64,000 nucleotides of DNA from Faecalibacterium sp. HTF-F (GTDB taxonomy: Bacteria > Bacillota > Clostridia > Oscillospirales > Ruminococcaceae): the NCBI RefSeq assembly GCF_023347535.1, contig NZ_CP094473.1, positions 992,001 to 1,056,000 of the forward strand, given 5' to 3'. Numbering within the stretch: position 1 is the first letter of the stretch; every line of letters starts with the position of its first letter. The notes below the pieces were generated by a model. It saw only the letters and a list, made by a program, of their open reading frames with translations, ran no database searches and had not been told where the DNA came from. Made by a program: the position numbers and the translations under genes. Shown here in pieces: positions 47,079 through 54,936 of the stretch.

Positions 47079-47084
47079 ATGTAA
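47079..47084 (+). other. Start-stop minimal frame (ATG TAA) before XRE gene
   Basis: AGAAAGGGGAACAGTAAA precedes ATG immediately followed by TAA, 15 bp before the XRE start. This could be a translational damper or a decayed start. Confidence 0.35.
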
Positions 47085-47098
47085 CAGGGTGAATAACT

Positions 47099-47452
47099 AT
47101 GGCAAAAAGACCAGTACCGAAATACGATTTCAAGGCTTTTGGGGCAGCGATAAAGGCGGCGCGGACAGGGCGCAAGGAGAGCCGCAAGAAAGTGAGCGAC
47201 GAAATGTTTATCTCGCCGCGCTACCTTGCGAACATTGAGAACAAGGGGCAGCACCCAAGTTTACAGATTTTCTTTGAGCTTATGCTCCGCTACAATATAT
47301 CCGTAGACCAGTTTCTTTTGGAAACGCCGCCAGAGAAGAACACGCAGCGGCGGCAGCTTGACGCGCTTCTTGACGGTATGAGCGATACAGGCATACGGAT
47401 TGTGAGCGCAACGGCAAAGGAGATAGCGGAAGTCGAAACAGAGGGCAGATAA
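47099..47452 (+). CDS. XRE-family helix-turn-helix regulator of ICE C
   Basis: 117 residues. FGAAIKAARTGRKESRKKVS, then FISPRYLANIENKGQHPSLQ forms the HTH, with VDQFLLE after it. Reads opposite to the attenuated operon and points to mobC and the relaxase; probably controls transfer. The ribosome site is weak and preceded by a start-stop frame. Confidence 0.8.
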   Translation: MAKRPVPKYDFKAFGAAIKAARTGRKESRKKVSDEMFISPRYLANIENKGQHPSLQIFFELMLRYNISVDQFLLETPPEKNTQRRQLDALLDGMSDTGIRIVSATAKEIAEVETEGR

Positions 47453-47589
47453 GAAGTGTCCGTCAGAATTGAATAAGGTTTAGAGAGCGTTGTAATCTTT
47501 TTTTGAGGATTGCAGCGTTTTTCTTTTGCGGAAGTTTGGCAAAACCGGGCATAGCTCCGTAGTAAGGCATAAGGGATAAAAACATTCGT

Positions 47590-47693
47590 AGCAAGCATAG
47601 GAAGCGGGTACCCACTTCCGTATTTTCCCCTCCCGCGCTGCGGCGCGTCGGTTGAAAATTGCTTGTTGGGAAGTGTCCCAAACCCTCGGAACG
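47590..47693 (+). other. oriT: oriT locus 1 of ICE C
   Basis: Two parts. A 33-bp segment (47590-47622) contains the near-palindrome GGAAGCGGGTACCCACTTCC. The core hairpin GCTTG TTGGGA AGTG TCCCAA ACCCT lies at 47661-47686. It is directly upstream of mobC. The 33-bp segment is repeated exactly, and the core nearly exactly, in opposite orientation at 54822-54926. Confidence 0.75.
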
Positions 47694-47713
47694 GAAAGGA
47701 AAGGAGCGAATAC

Positions 47714-48043
47714 ATGAACGGACGCAAAAGAACGGTGCAAATCAAATTCAGAGTGACGGAAGCGGAACGGGATTTAATACTGGAAAAAATGAAGCTCGTA
47801 CCCACCCGGAACATGGCGGCATATCTGCGGAAGATTGCCATTGACGGGTATATCATTCAGATAGACCATGCCGATATAAAGGCAATGACCGCAGAGATAC
47901 AGAAAATCGGTGTCAACGTCAACCAGATAGCACGCCGCGTAAACGCGACGGGGAACGCATACCAAGAGGACATAGAGGAAATAAAGGGGGTGCTTGCGGA
48001 GATATGGCGGTTACAAAGATTAAGCCTATTAAAAGCACTCTAA
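47714..48043 (+). CDS. mobC: MobC-type relaxosome protein of ICE C
   Basis: 109 residues. Basic start MNGRKRTVQIKFRVTEAERD, ribbon-helix-helix-like front, and the MobC motif IGVNVNQIARRVNATG. ATG 47714 follows AAAGGAGCGAATAC. It overlaps the relaxase by 40 bases. Confidence 0.85.
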   Translation: MNGRKRTVQIKFRVTEAERDLILEKMKLVPTRNMAAYLRKIAIDGYIIQIDHADIKAMTAEIQKIGVNVNQIARRVNATGNAYQEDIEEIKGVLAEIWRLQRLSLLKAL

Positions 48044-49350
48044 GCAAAGCCCTTGACTATATCGAAAACCCGGACAAGACGGACGGAAAAATGCTTGTGT
48101 CCTCTTTCGGCTGCTCCTATGAAACGGCAGATATTGAATTTGAATATACCTTGTCCCAAGCACTCCAAAAGGGGAACAATTTAGCCTTTCATCTGATACA
48201 GTCCTTTGAGCCGGGGGAAGTCGATTATCAGAAAGCCCATGAAATCGGAAAGCAGCTTGCCGACGCGGTAACAAAGGGGCAGCATGAATATGTACTCACG
48301 ACGCACATTGACAAAGGACACGTCCACAATCACATTATTTTCTGCGCCGTAAATTTCGTAGACCACCGCAAATATAATTCCAACAAAAGGAGCTATTACG
48401 GCATACGGAACATGAGCGACAAGCTGTGTCGGGAAAATGGCTTGTCCGTCGTCGTTCCCGGCAAGGGCAGCAAGGGAAAGAGCTATGCGGAGTACCAGGC
48501 AGAAAAGACGGGTACAAGTTGGAAAGGCAAGCTAAAGATTGCCGTTGACGCGCTTATCCCCCAAGTTTCCAGTTTTGAGGAATTGTTGCAGCGGTTACAG
48601 GCGGCGGGCTATGAGATAAAGCCGGGGAAATATGTGTCATGCCGCGCCCCCGGACAGGAACGCTTCACCCGTCTTAAAACCCTCGGCGCGGATTATACAG
48701 AGGAAGCCATAAGGGAACGGATAGCGGGCAGACGGGCAAAGGCGGCGAAAGCCCCCAGAGAGCAGCGCGGCGTTTCGCTGCTTATCGACATTGAGAACAG
48801 TATCAAGGCGGCGCAGAGTAAGGGCTATGAACAGTGGGCGAAAATCCACAATCTGAAACAGGCAGCAAAGACCATGAATTTCTTGACGGAACATAAGATT
48901 GAACAGTACGCGGATTTAGTCAGCCGGATTGAAGAAATGGCAGCGGAAAGCGGACAGGCGGCAGACGCATTGAAGGACGCGGAAAAGCGGCTTGCGGACA
49001 TGGCGGTGCTTATCAAGAATGTTTCCACCTACCAAAAGACAAAGCCCGTCTATGACGCATACCGCAAGGCAAGGAACAGGGAGAAGTACCGCGCCGGACA
49101 GGAACAGGCGATTATCCTACATGAAGCCGCCGCAAGGTCGCTGAAAGCGGCGGGCATTGCAAAGCTCCCGAACCTTGCCGCGCTGCAATCGGAATATGAA
49201 GCCCTCCAAGCGCAGAAAGAAGCCCTTTATGCCGACTATGGGAAGCTGAAAAAGAAAGTCCGGGAATACGATATTATCAAGCAGAACATTGACAGCATTT
49301 TACAGGCAGACAGGCAGCCGGAACGGGAAAAGGGAACAGAGCGCGGATAA
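48004..49350 (+). CDS. mobA: Relaxase of ICE C
   Basis: 448 residues. HUH motif HIDKGHVHNHIIF (about residues 100-112) and an N-terminal region KSTLSKALDYIENPDKT with a candidate catalytic tyrosine mark a MobP-type relaxase, more distant from the other two in the window. Coiled-coil C-terminal half. ATG 48004 lies within mobC with GGAG at the correct distance. Reads toward the HTH gene at 49414. Confidence 0.9.
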   Translation: MAVTKIKPIKSTLSKALDYIENPDKTDGKMLVSSFGCSYETADIEFEYTLSQALQKGNNLAFHLIQSFEPGEVDYQKAHEIGKQLADAVTKGQHEYVLTTHIDKGHVHNHIIFCAVNFVDHRKYNSNKRSYYGIRNMSDKLCRENGLSVVVPGKGSKGKSYAEYQAEKTGTSWKGKLKIAVDALIPQVSSFEELLQRLQAAGYEIKPGKYVSCRAPGQERFTRLKTLGADYTEEAIRERIAGRRAKAAKAPREQRGVSLLIDIENSIKAAQSKGYEQWAKIHNLKQAAKTMNFLTEHKIEQYADLVSRIEEMAAESGQAADALKDAEKRLADMAVLIKNVSTYQKTKPVYDAYRKARNREKYRAGQEQAIILHEAAARSLKAAGIAKLPNLAALQSEYEALQAQKEALYADYGKLKKKVREYDIIKQNIDSILQADRQPEREKGTERG

Positions 49351-49413
49351 GGATAGCAAAATCCCCGCCGCTGTGCTATGATAGGGCTATCAAAAAGCAG
49401 AGGAGCGTTGAGC

Positions 49414-49665
49414 ATGGAAAACCAGAAAATGCCGGAATATGAAACCATACGCGCCGCCGTTGCCGGGGAAAAATGGGCGGTGGAGAAAGTCGTGGAGTGC
49501 TACAAGGACGAAATCGACAGGCTATCGACGGTAGCGGTCAGACAGCCGGACGGAAGCACGAAACAGGAAATCAACGAAGATATGCGCCAGTCCATCACAA
49601 AGAAGCTGATAGAAGCCCTCCCGCAGTTCCCGCTTGAAGAAATGGAAAAGGGAAATGTCAGATAG
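49414..49665 (+). CDS. Small HTH-type element protein
   Basis: 83 residues. YETIRAAVAGEKWAVEKVVE, then YKDEIDRLST and DMRQSITKKLIEALPQF have the shape of the Orf8-like HTH family but are diverged. ATG 49414 behind AGAGGAG. Followed by a strong terminator. Probable regulator of the relaxase unit. Confidence 0.6.
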   Translation: MENQKMPEYETIRAAVAGEKWAVEKVVECYKDEIDRLSTVAVRQPDGSTKQEINEDMRQSITKKLIEALPQFPLEEMEKGNVR

Positions 49666-49676
49666 GCAAAAAAAGA

Positions 49677-49720
49677 ACAGGGCGCGGAAGCCAGTATATG
49701 ACTTCCGCGCCCTGTCTTTT
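49677..49720. terminator. Strong bidirectional terminator
   Basis: ACAGGGCGCGGAAG pairs with CTTCCGCGCCCTGT, perfect 14-bp stem, A-run before and TTTTT after. Confidence 0.9.
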
Positions 49721-49742
49721 TATGGGTGCTGTTTTCGTGAAT

Positions 49743-49854
49743 GTTACGCAGTAGAACGCCATTTTTGGGGGTAAAGGTATAAAGTATCGCCTATCCGATT
49801 TTCACGCCCGGAAAGCCCTGTAAATCAAGGGATTTTCCGCGCCTACTGCGTAAC
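49743..49854. repeat. 12-bp inverted repeat, 88 bp apart
   Basis: GTTACGCAGTAG (49743-49754) and CTACTGCGTAAC (49843-49854). The right arm overlaps the stop of the Cys-rich VLP gene. Possibly an origin or regulatory element in the gap between convergent genes. Confidence 0.7.
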
Positions 49855-50208
49855 AGGGGCGCGTCTTTTCCTCATGCGCTCGGCGGCTTGTCTGCGGGTG
49901 ATACGTTTCCGGCAGACGGGGCAGTATTTGACACTGTTAGAGGTTGACGCAAAGAACGCGCCGCACTCGGTACATTTCTTCTTATCCCCTGTCTGGTAAA
50001 GCTCCGCATAAAGCAGCCTGTCGGCGGGAAGCACCGCAACCCGGAACCACTTGCAGAGAAGCGAATAGGAAATGAGCTGCGGACATACGCACTCGTCCCC
50101 GTCGTCCAGTAAGATACAGTTCCCGTTATCATAATTGCAGCACGTCCGGCGCACAAGGGCGTTGACTTTCCGGCTCTGGGGCGGCGTCAGCCGCTTAACC
50201 CCGTTCAT
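49843..50208 (-). CDS. Cysteine-rich VLP domain protein of ICE C
   Basis: 121 residues. CCNYDNGNCILLDDGDECVC, RVAVLPAD and a zinc-ribbon CTECG...CPVC, basic C-terminus. Homologue of 8819-9205. ATGA overlap with the preceding TTRAP gene. Function unknown. Confidence 0.8.
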   Translation of the reverse strand: MNGVKRLTPPQSRKVNALVRRTCCNYDNGNCILLDDGDECVCPQLISYSLLCKWFRVAVLPADRLLYAELYQTGDKKKCTECGAFFASTSNSVKYCPVCRKRITRRQAAERMRKRRAPVTQ

Positions 50209-50411
50209 ACTTCATCAGCGGCGTAAATGGGAAGCTCTGCAAATTCCGCTTCGGTCAAAGCGTCCACTTTGGAAAGGGTGCGCTTTGCAAGCTCCCGCAT
50301 ATCCGCGTCCATGTAGGGCAGCGCGGCGTTGACATTCTCAATCAAAGCCCGCTTGCCGCCCTCGTTGTAAATGCTCAAAAGGTTTGTTTCTTCAACAGTC
50401 AGTCTAATCAT
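50205..50411 (-). CDS. Transposon-transfer assisting protein (TTRAP) of ICE C
   Basis: 68 residues from ATG 50411 (GGAGG 7 bases upstream; ATG 50417 would touch the ribosome site). MIRLTVEETNLLSIYNEG, then LAKRTLSKVDALTEAEFAEL. Same family as 35663-35914. Confidence 0.65.
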   Translation of the reverse strand: MIRLTVEETNLLSIYNEGGKRALIENVNAALPYMDADMRELAKRTLSKVDALTEAEFAELPIYAADEV

Positions 50412-50413
50412 GC

Positions 50414-51367
50414 TCATACCTCCATATCGTGATTTTTTGTTTTTGCCGCCGCCTTTTTCGGGGCGGTCTTTGCCTTGTCTGCTTTAAGCTGCGCCCGGAT
50501 AGAGGGGCGGGGCTTCCTTATCTCCCTGTCCCGGTTCTCCCCCTTGTCAATCAGCGCATACGTCCCATGTCTGCCCTCGATTTTGGAAAAGGAAAGGGTC
50601 TTGTAGGGCAGCATGGAGAAAAGGCGGTCAGTGTCCTTTGTGGCTGCAAGCCGCATGAACGCCGGGGAAAGCTCTGCCATGAAATGGGTCTTGTTCGGGC
50701 TGTTCGGCTCGTAATGCCGCTTCATTTCCCGCACAATGCGCCGCGCTTCCGTTTCAATCAGCCCGTCCCGCAAAGCGGCAATATGCGCCTTGAAATCCCC
50801 CGGCGAAAGCTGCTCCCGGCTGCGCCGTTCTTCCTGTAAGAGCGATTGCAGCGCGTCCGGGTCGTTGGGTACGGCTTCAAAGCGTTCAAATTTCCCAAGC
50901 TGCGGGTCTGGGGTTCCGTCAAAATATCTCCCGGCTTCCTGTACCCTTTCCCCATGCTCATAAATCAGCTTCACCGTATCGGCGGGCAGCTCCTTTTCCT
51001 TGACGCGCTCATAATGTTTAGAGTAGTCCAGTTCGTACAGATTGCCCTTGATTTTCCCGCGCTCCTTTCCCGTCAGCTCGATTGCATAGGCAAGAACGCG
51101 GTCGCTTGTCTGCTCCATGTAGAAACGCCATGTGTTGTGGGGCGCGGTGTCTTTGAGGAAAACGTCGCGCTCCCGGAAACAGTGCGTCCCGGACGGGCGG
51201 CAGAACCACAAAAGTGTTTTGTCCTCCCTGTGGGGGCTTGCCGCCGCCTTTGCGATAATCTCTTTGTCAATGTCTAAGTCGCTCTGGTAAAAGCCTGTGT
51301 TCTGCTTCATAATCGCTTCAAGGGAAGCAAACAAATCCATGTTTTCAAATTTGCTCTGTTCCGGCAT
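50414..51367 (-). CDS. ICE protein of unknown function with shared C-terminal tail
   Basis: 317 residues. I do not recognise a catalytic domain. The middle has alternating charged strands and helices (HNTWRFYMEQTSDRVLAYAI, ELTGKERGKIKGNLYELD) and RRIVREMKRHYEPNSP. The last 33 residues are basic, begin PSIRAQLKADKAK and end NHDMEV, matching the tail of the upstream anti-restriction fusion and of the ICE A helicase. ATG 51367 follows AAAGGAGCTGACCC, 3 bp after the upstream stop. Confidence 0.65.
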   Translation of the reverse strand: MPEQSKFENMDLFASLEAIMKQNTGFYQSDLDIDKEIIAKAAASPHREDKTLLWFCRPSGTHCFRERDVFLKDTAPHNTWRFYMEQTSDRVLAYAIELTGKERGKIKGNLYELDYSKHYERVKEKELPADTVKLIYEHGERVQEAGRYFDGTPDPQLGKFERFEAVPNDPDALQSLLQEERRSREQLSPGDFKAHIAALRDGLIETEARRIVREMKRHYEPNSPNKTHFMAELSPAFMRLAATKDTDRLFSMLPYKTLSFSKIEGRHGTYALIDKGENRDREIRKPRPSIRAQLKADKAKTAPKKAAAKTKNHDMEV

Positions 51368-51370
51368 GGG

Positions 51371-54300
51371 TCAGCTCCTTTCCAAGTCCTGTGACTTCTG
51401 CTTTGCGTTTTTCTTCTGTGCCTTTTCCTTGTCGGCTCTAAGCTGCGCCCGGATAGAGGGTTTCTTTTCCGGCTTCGCTCCCTTGCCGCGCTCCTTGTCG
51501 GCTTTGACAGCGTTAGCCAGGTCAACAAGGGAAATCTGCTCGCCCGCCTTTACCTTTGCTTCCAGTTCGTCAACGGTGGGGGTGTTGTTGATGATACCGT
51601 CAATCATGTTCCCGTTCTGCTCTGTGGTCTGCTCGGCGGTTTTCAAGGGATTGTCCCGCTGCGCCTGTTCTGCGGCAACGGCAAACGCCCGCGTCCCATT
51701 CCCCATAATCAGATACTTTCCGTCGTCCGACTGGTGGTGAAAGCCATATCCGGCGGCTTCTATCTGCTCCCGGCTCATGGCGGTCACATGGAAAGTCCCC
51801 CTCGGTGTCTTGACAGTTTCGCCCGTTTCCAAGTCGTCCGGGGTAAGCTGCTTTTGCTCCTGTAAAAACTCCGGCACTTCCCGAAAACCTACACTGTCAA
51901 CGAAATGCGCCGCGTCCTGTCCGTCCTGATGAAGCACTACCACGTCGGAAACGGAAAGGCTGTGTCCCTTAAAATCTTTGGGGTGGTCGATATTGAAACA
52001 GGTGTAAATATCTTCAAGGGAAGTTTCCGGCGCAAGGGGCGCGGAATAGACAAGCTCATAGTTCGCCCTGTCAACCACATTTCCCGCCGCCTGCAGGCGG
52101 TCGTATGGCTCAAAGCGGAAATCCCTTGTTTCGTCCCCGCCCTTTATCTGGTAAATGGAAAAGGTGTCTTTGTCCTGTCCGGCGGTCTGCGCCGTTTCCT
52201 GTGCCTTTGCGTAAAGCTGCTTCACGTCGCCCTCGGTCAGCTCGCCGCTTTTGAGCTGCCCCATAAGCTCGCGGCATTTCTCCGGCGTTCCCGTATAAAG
52301 CACGTCGCCCATTTTCGCCCGCCCGTTCTCCTGTGTCACATAGGCTTGCAAGAGGTAGCTGTTTTCCCGGCTGTCGCTGTAAGGGTTCCGGCGCACTCTG
52401 TAAATCGTTTCCGGGGTAAAGGCTTCTTTCGGGGCTGCGCCCGCTTTTTCCTGTGCGCCGGATTTTCCCGGTGCGGCTGCTTCCGGATCCGGCTTCTCCG
52501 GCGCGGCTTCCTGTCCCTCTCTGGTGGGCTGCTCCTGTCCGGCGGTCTGCTCCTTGTCCTGTGCCTTTTGCAGCTCCGCTAAGTTCTCGTCTATGGAATT
52601 GATAATCTCGGCGGCTGCGCTGCGTATCGTTTCAAGGGAGCTTTTCAGCTCGGACAGCTCCCGCCCGCTGCTCCACCCGGCGACATAGCCGAAAGAGTAG
52701 TCCGACGTGTCAAGCCCGTAATGTTGGCAGACAGTATAGGCGACGCTTTCCGCTTCGACTTCGCGGGTGCGGCGGTCAACGTGGGGCTGCTGCTCGTCCT
52801 TTGGCGCGTTGAGGTCAATGTCGTGCAGCTTCGCATGGGCGATTTCGTGAATAGCGGTCTTTAAGGTCTGTAATTCGCTCATGCCCTCGTTGATAGCAAT
52901 GCGCTTGTCCTCCAAGTGGTAGTAGCCATGAGAGCCGCCCTCGATATTCTCAAAGGCGATAGGAACGGGGGAAGTCTTTTCAAGGGCTGCGAAAAAATCC
53001 TTGTAGCGGTCAACGTCGCCTGTCAGCTCGTCAACCGCAATGTCCGGCAGCTCCTTTCCCTCGGTCTGGGAAACGTCAAAGACGGATACCACCTTGTAGG
53101 CGGGTATGGTGACTTCCTTTTCCTCGGTGACGGGCTTCCCGTCCTTGCCGATAACGGGCTTCTGCGTGTGCGGGTCGATTTTCTGCATTTCCTGTTTGAT
53201 TTTATAGGGTGACGGAGCAATGATTTTAATTCCCTTTTGCCCTTTCATCACGTTTCGTTCAAAGTTGTTCTTCCAAGCGGAAAAGCCCGCCACAAGGGAA
53301 GCGTCCGGCTTCTGCATGGCGATAAGGACGGTGTTTCGGAAGCTGTAATTATGGAATTTTGACATGACTTTCAGATATTCCCGGTAACGCTCGCTGTCAA
53401 AGAGTTCCGCAATACCCTGTTCCAGACGGTCGGTAATCTCTTTGAGCTTTTCGGCGGGCTTCTCGCTCGTCAGCACGATAGGGATAACCGGGCGCGGCTC
53501 CTGTGGCTGCTCTGCGGTCTGCGCCGTTCTCTGCCCCGGCGCGGCTGCGTCCATTTCTACCTTTGACGGGTCGGGTCTTTCCGGCTGCGGGGGCTGCGGC
53601 GTTACCCGGTATTCCTCCGGCACGTCGCGCCCGTCGTACCATTCTGTAAAGGTGTTGCGGTTGTTGTAGATATAGCCCTTTTCGGTAAACATACCGTCGT
53701 CGTTAATGGAAGCGTCCCGCCCGTATTCCTCATACATGAAATACTTTTTCGCTTCTTCGGGAAGTTCCGGTTCTTCCAGTTCATCAACCAGATAACGCCC
53801 GTATTCTTCTTCATTGTGGACGGACGGATAAATCCAGTAGCAGTCAAGGTTCTGTGCAAGGTTGATAATGTCCTGTAAGCTGTCGGCATGGTCGCCGTAT
53901 TCAATGGCTGCAATGAATTTCTCCCGGTCGTCGTCAAACTGCATTTCCAAGAGCTTCCCTAAATAGTTCAGCTCGTCGGGGTGGGAATACTCGCTTAAAT
54001 GCTCCGTCAAGCCGGGGATAGTGGATTGAAATTCTGTGAAATGCCATTCCTCATAGTGCTTGAAGTCAATCCCGATACGGTCAAAGACTTCTTTCAGATG
54101 TTCGGCAGTCGTGGGGAATGTCACCCATTCGCCCGCGGGTCTGCCCTCGGTGTACTTCCCAAGATTGGAAAGATAGCCGCTTAAAATCGGTTCTGCCATT
54201 TGTTCGCTCCTTTCTTTTTCAATCATGCGGTGCATAAGCTCAAAATCCTCAATGCTCATGCTCCCGTCAAATACATAGGGGTTAAAATCCTCCCCGTCCC

Positions 54301-54697
54301 GGTAGGGCTTTTCGGAAAAGGGAAGCCCCGCTTCATGGGCGGCTGCCCTCGCTTCCTCGATAACCTCCGGGGGAAGCCTGTCGTCATGCGCTCCGATAAA
54401 ACCGTCAATGTCGTTCATGCTGTTTTCGTAGTGGTAACGCACTCCGGCGGTCAGCTCGTCAAGGCTCATGTCCTCGCCTAAATGCCCGCAATAGTAGCCG
54501 TTTAAGATAACGGCGGCGGGGTCAATGCTTTTTATTTCCTCTAACCGGCTCCTGTCCTCCGGGTAGAGCGTATCGTCCATATCAAGATGAAAATATTCCG
54601 CGTTCCATGAACGCCCCTGTTTCCAGAACGCCACCCATGCGATACCGTCCCTAAGCTCGTCTTGATAGTCCTTTACGGTGTCCCGTAAACTTGCCAT
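51371..54697 (-). CDS. ArdA-ArdC-YodL-DUF4316 anti-restriction fusion protein
   Basis: 1108 residues. Order: an N-terminal domain of unknown type (1-165), an ArdA-like DNA-mimic domain (about 167-370: GEWVTFPTTAEHLKEVFDRI, EEWHFTEF, EYGDHADSLQDIIN), an ArdC ssDNA-binding domain (about 420-540: SKFHNYSFRNTVLIAMQ), zinc motif HEIAHAKLHD (about 617), YodL (FSIYQIKGGDETRDFRF, about 845), DUF4316 with NGNMIDGIINNTPTVDELE, and the basic tail PSIRAQLRADKEK. A strong internal ribosome site (AAAGGAGCGAACAA) precedes Met 167, so ArdA-onward may also be made separately. It lies next to oriT locus 2. ATG 54697 follows AAAGGAGG. Confidence 0.8.
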   Translation of the reverse strand: MASLRDTVKDYQDELRDGIAWVAFWKQGRSWNAEYFHLDMDDTLYPEDRSRLEEIKSIDPAAVILNGYYCGHLGEDMSLDELTAGVRYHYENSMNDIDGFIGAHDDRLPPEVIEEARAAAHEAGLPFSEKPYRDGEDFNPYVFDGSMSIEDFELMHRMIEKERSEQMAEPILSGYLSNLGKYTEGRPAGEWVTFPTTAEHLKEVFDRIGIDFKHYEEWHFTEFQSTIPGLTEHLSEYSHPDELNYLGKLLEMQFDDDREKFIAAIEYGDHADSLQDIINLAQNLDCYWIYPSVHNEEEYGRYLVDELEEPELPEEAKKYFMYEEYGRDASINDDGMFTEKGYIYNNRNTFTEWYDGRDVPEEYRVTPQPPQPERPDPSKVEMDAAAPGQRTAQTAEQPQEPRPVIPIVLTSEKPAEKLKEITDRLEQGIAELFDSERYREYLKVMSKFHNYSFRNTVLIAMQKPDASLVAGFSAWKNNFERNVMKGQKGIKIIAPSPYKIKQEMQKIDPHTQKPVIGKDGKPVTEEKEVTIPAYKVVSVFDVSQTEGKELPDIAVDELTGDVDRYKDFFAALEKTSPVPIAFENIEGGSHGYYHLEDKRIAINEGMSELQTLKTAIHEIAHAKLHDIDLNAPKDEQQPHVDRRTREVEAESVAYTVCQHYGLDTSDYSFGYVAGWSSGRELSELKSSLETIRSAAAEIINSIDENLAELQKAQDKEQTAGQEQPTREGQEAAPEKPDPEAAAPGKSGAQEKAGAAPKEAFTPETIYRVRRNPYSDSRENSYLLQAYVTQENGRAKMGDVLYTGTPEKCRELMGQLKSGELTEGDVKQLYAKAQETAQTAGQDKDTFSIYQIKGGDETRDFRFEPYDRLQAAGNVVDRANYELVYSAPLAPETSLEDIYTCFNIDHPKDFKGHSLSVSDVVVLHQDGQDAAHFVDSVGFREVPEFLQEQKQLTPDDLETGETVKTPRGTFHVTAMSREQIEAAGYGFHHQSDDGKYLIMGNGTRAFAVAAEQAQRDNPLKTAEQTTEQNGNMIDGIINNTPTVDELEAKVKAGEQISLVDLANAVKADKERGKGAKPEKKPSIRAQLRADKEKAQKKNAKQKSQDLERS

Positions 54698-54755
54698 AGT
54701 GAAAAACCTCCTTTCTCTGCGGCAGCGTCATAAGCTGCATTTTTTGGCTGCATGG

Positions 54756-54768
54756 TCTACTACGGGTA
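54756..54768 (-). repeat. 13-mer shared with the tet(W)-element oriT region
   Basis: TACCCGTAGTAGA on the minus strand, identical to 6508-6520. Both copies lie near oriT cores. Confidence 0.6.
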
Positions 54769-54821
54769 CGCCCGCATTTCTGCCAAATATTTTTGAAAAT
54801 TTTTAGAGGGTGAAGCCCTCC

Positions 54822-54926
54822 GCAAAAGAGGGTTTGGGAAACTTCCCAACAAGCAAAATCCCCGTCCGGCGCGTCAGCGTCGCAACGGGGATTTACGGAA
54901 GTGGGTACCCGCTTCCTATGCTTGCT
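54822..54926 (-). other. oriT: oriT-like locus 2 of ICE C, inverted copy
   Basis: On the minus strand the 33-bp segment (54894-54926) is identical to 47590-47622. After 39 bp the core GCTTG TTGGGA AGTT TCCCAA ACCCT (54829-54854) follows; only the loop differs. It lies between topB and the anti-restriction fusion, with no relaxase beside it. Confidence 0.75.
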
Positions 54927-54936
54927 ATTCAAGTTT

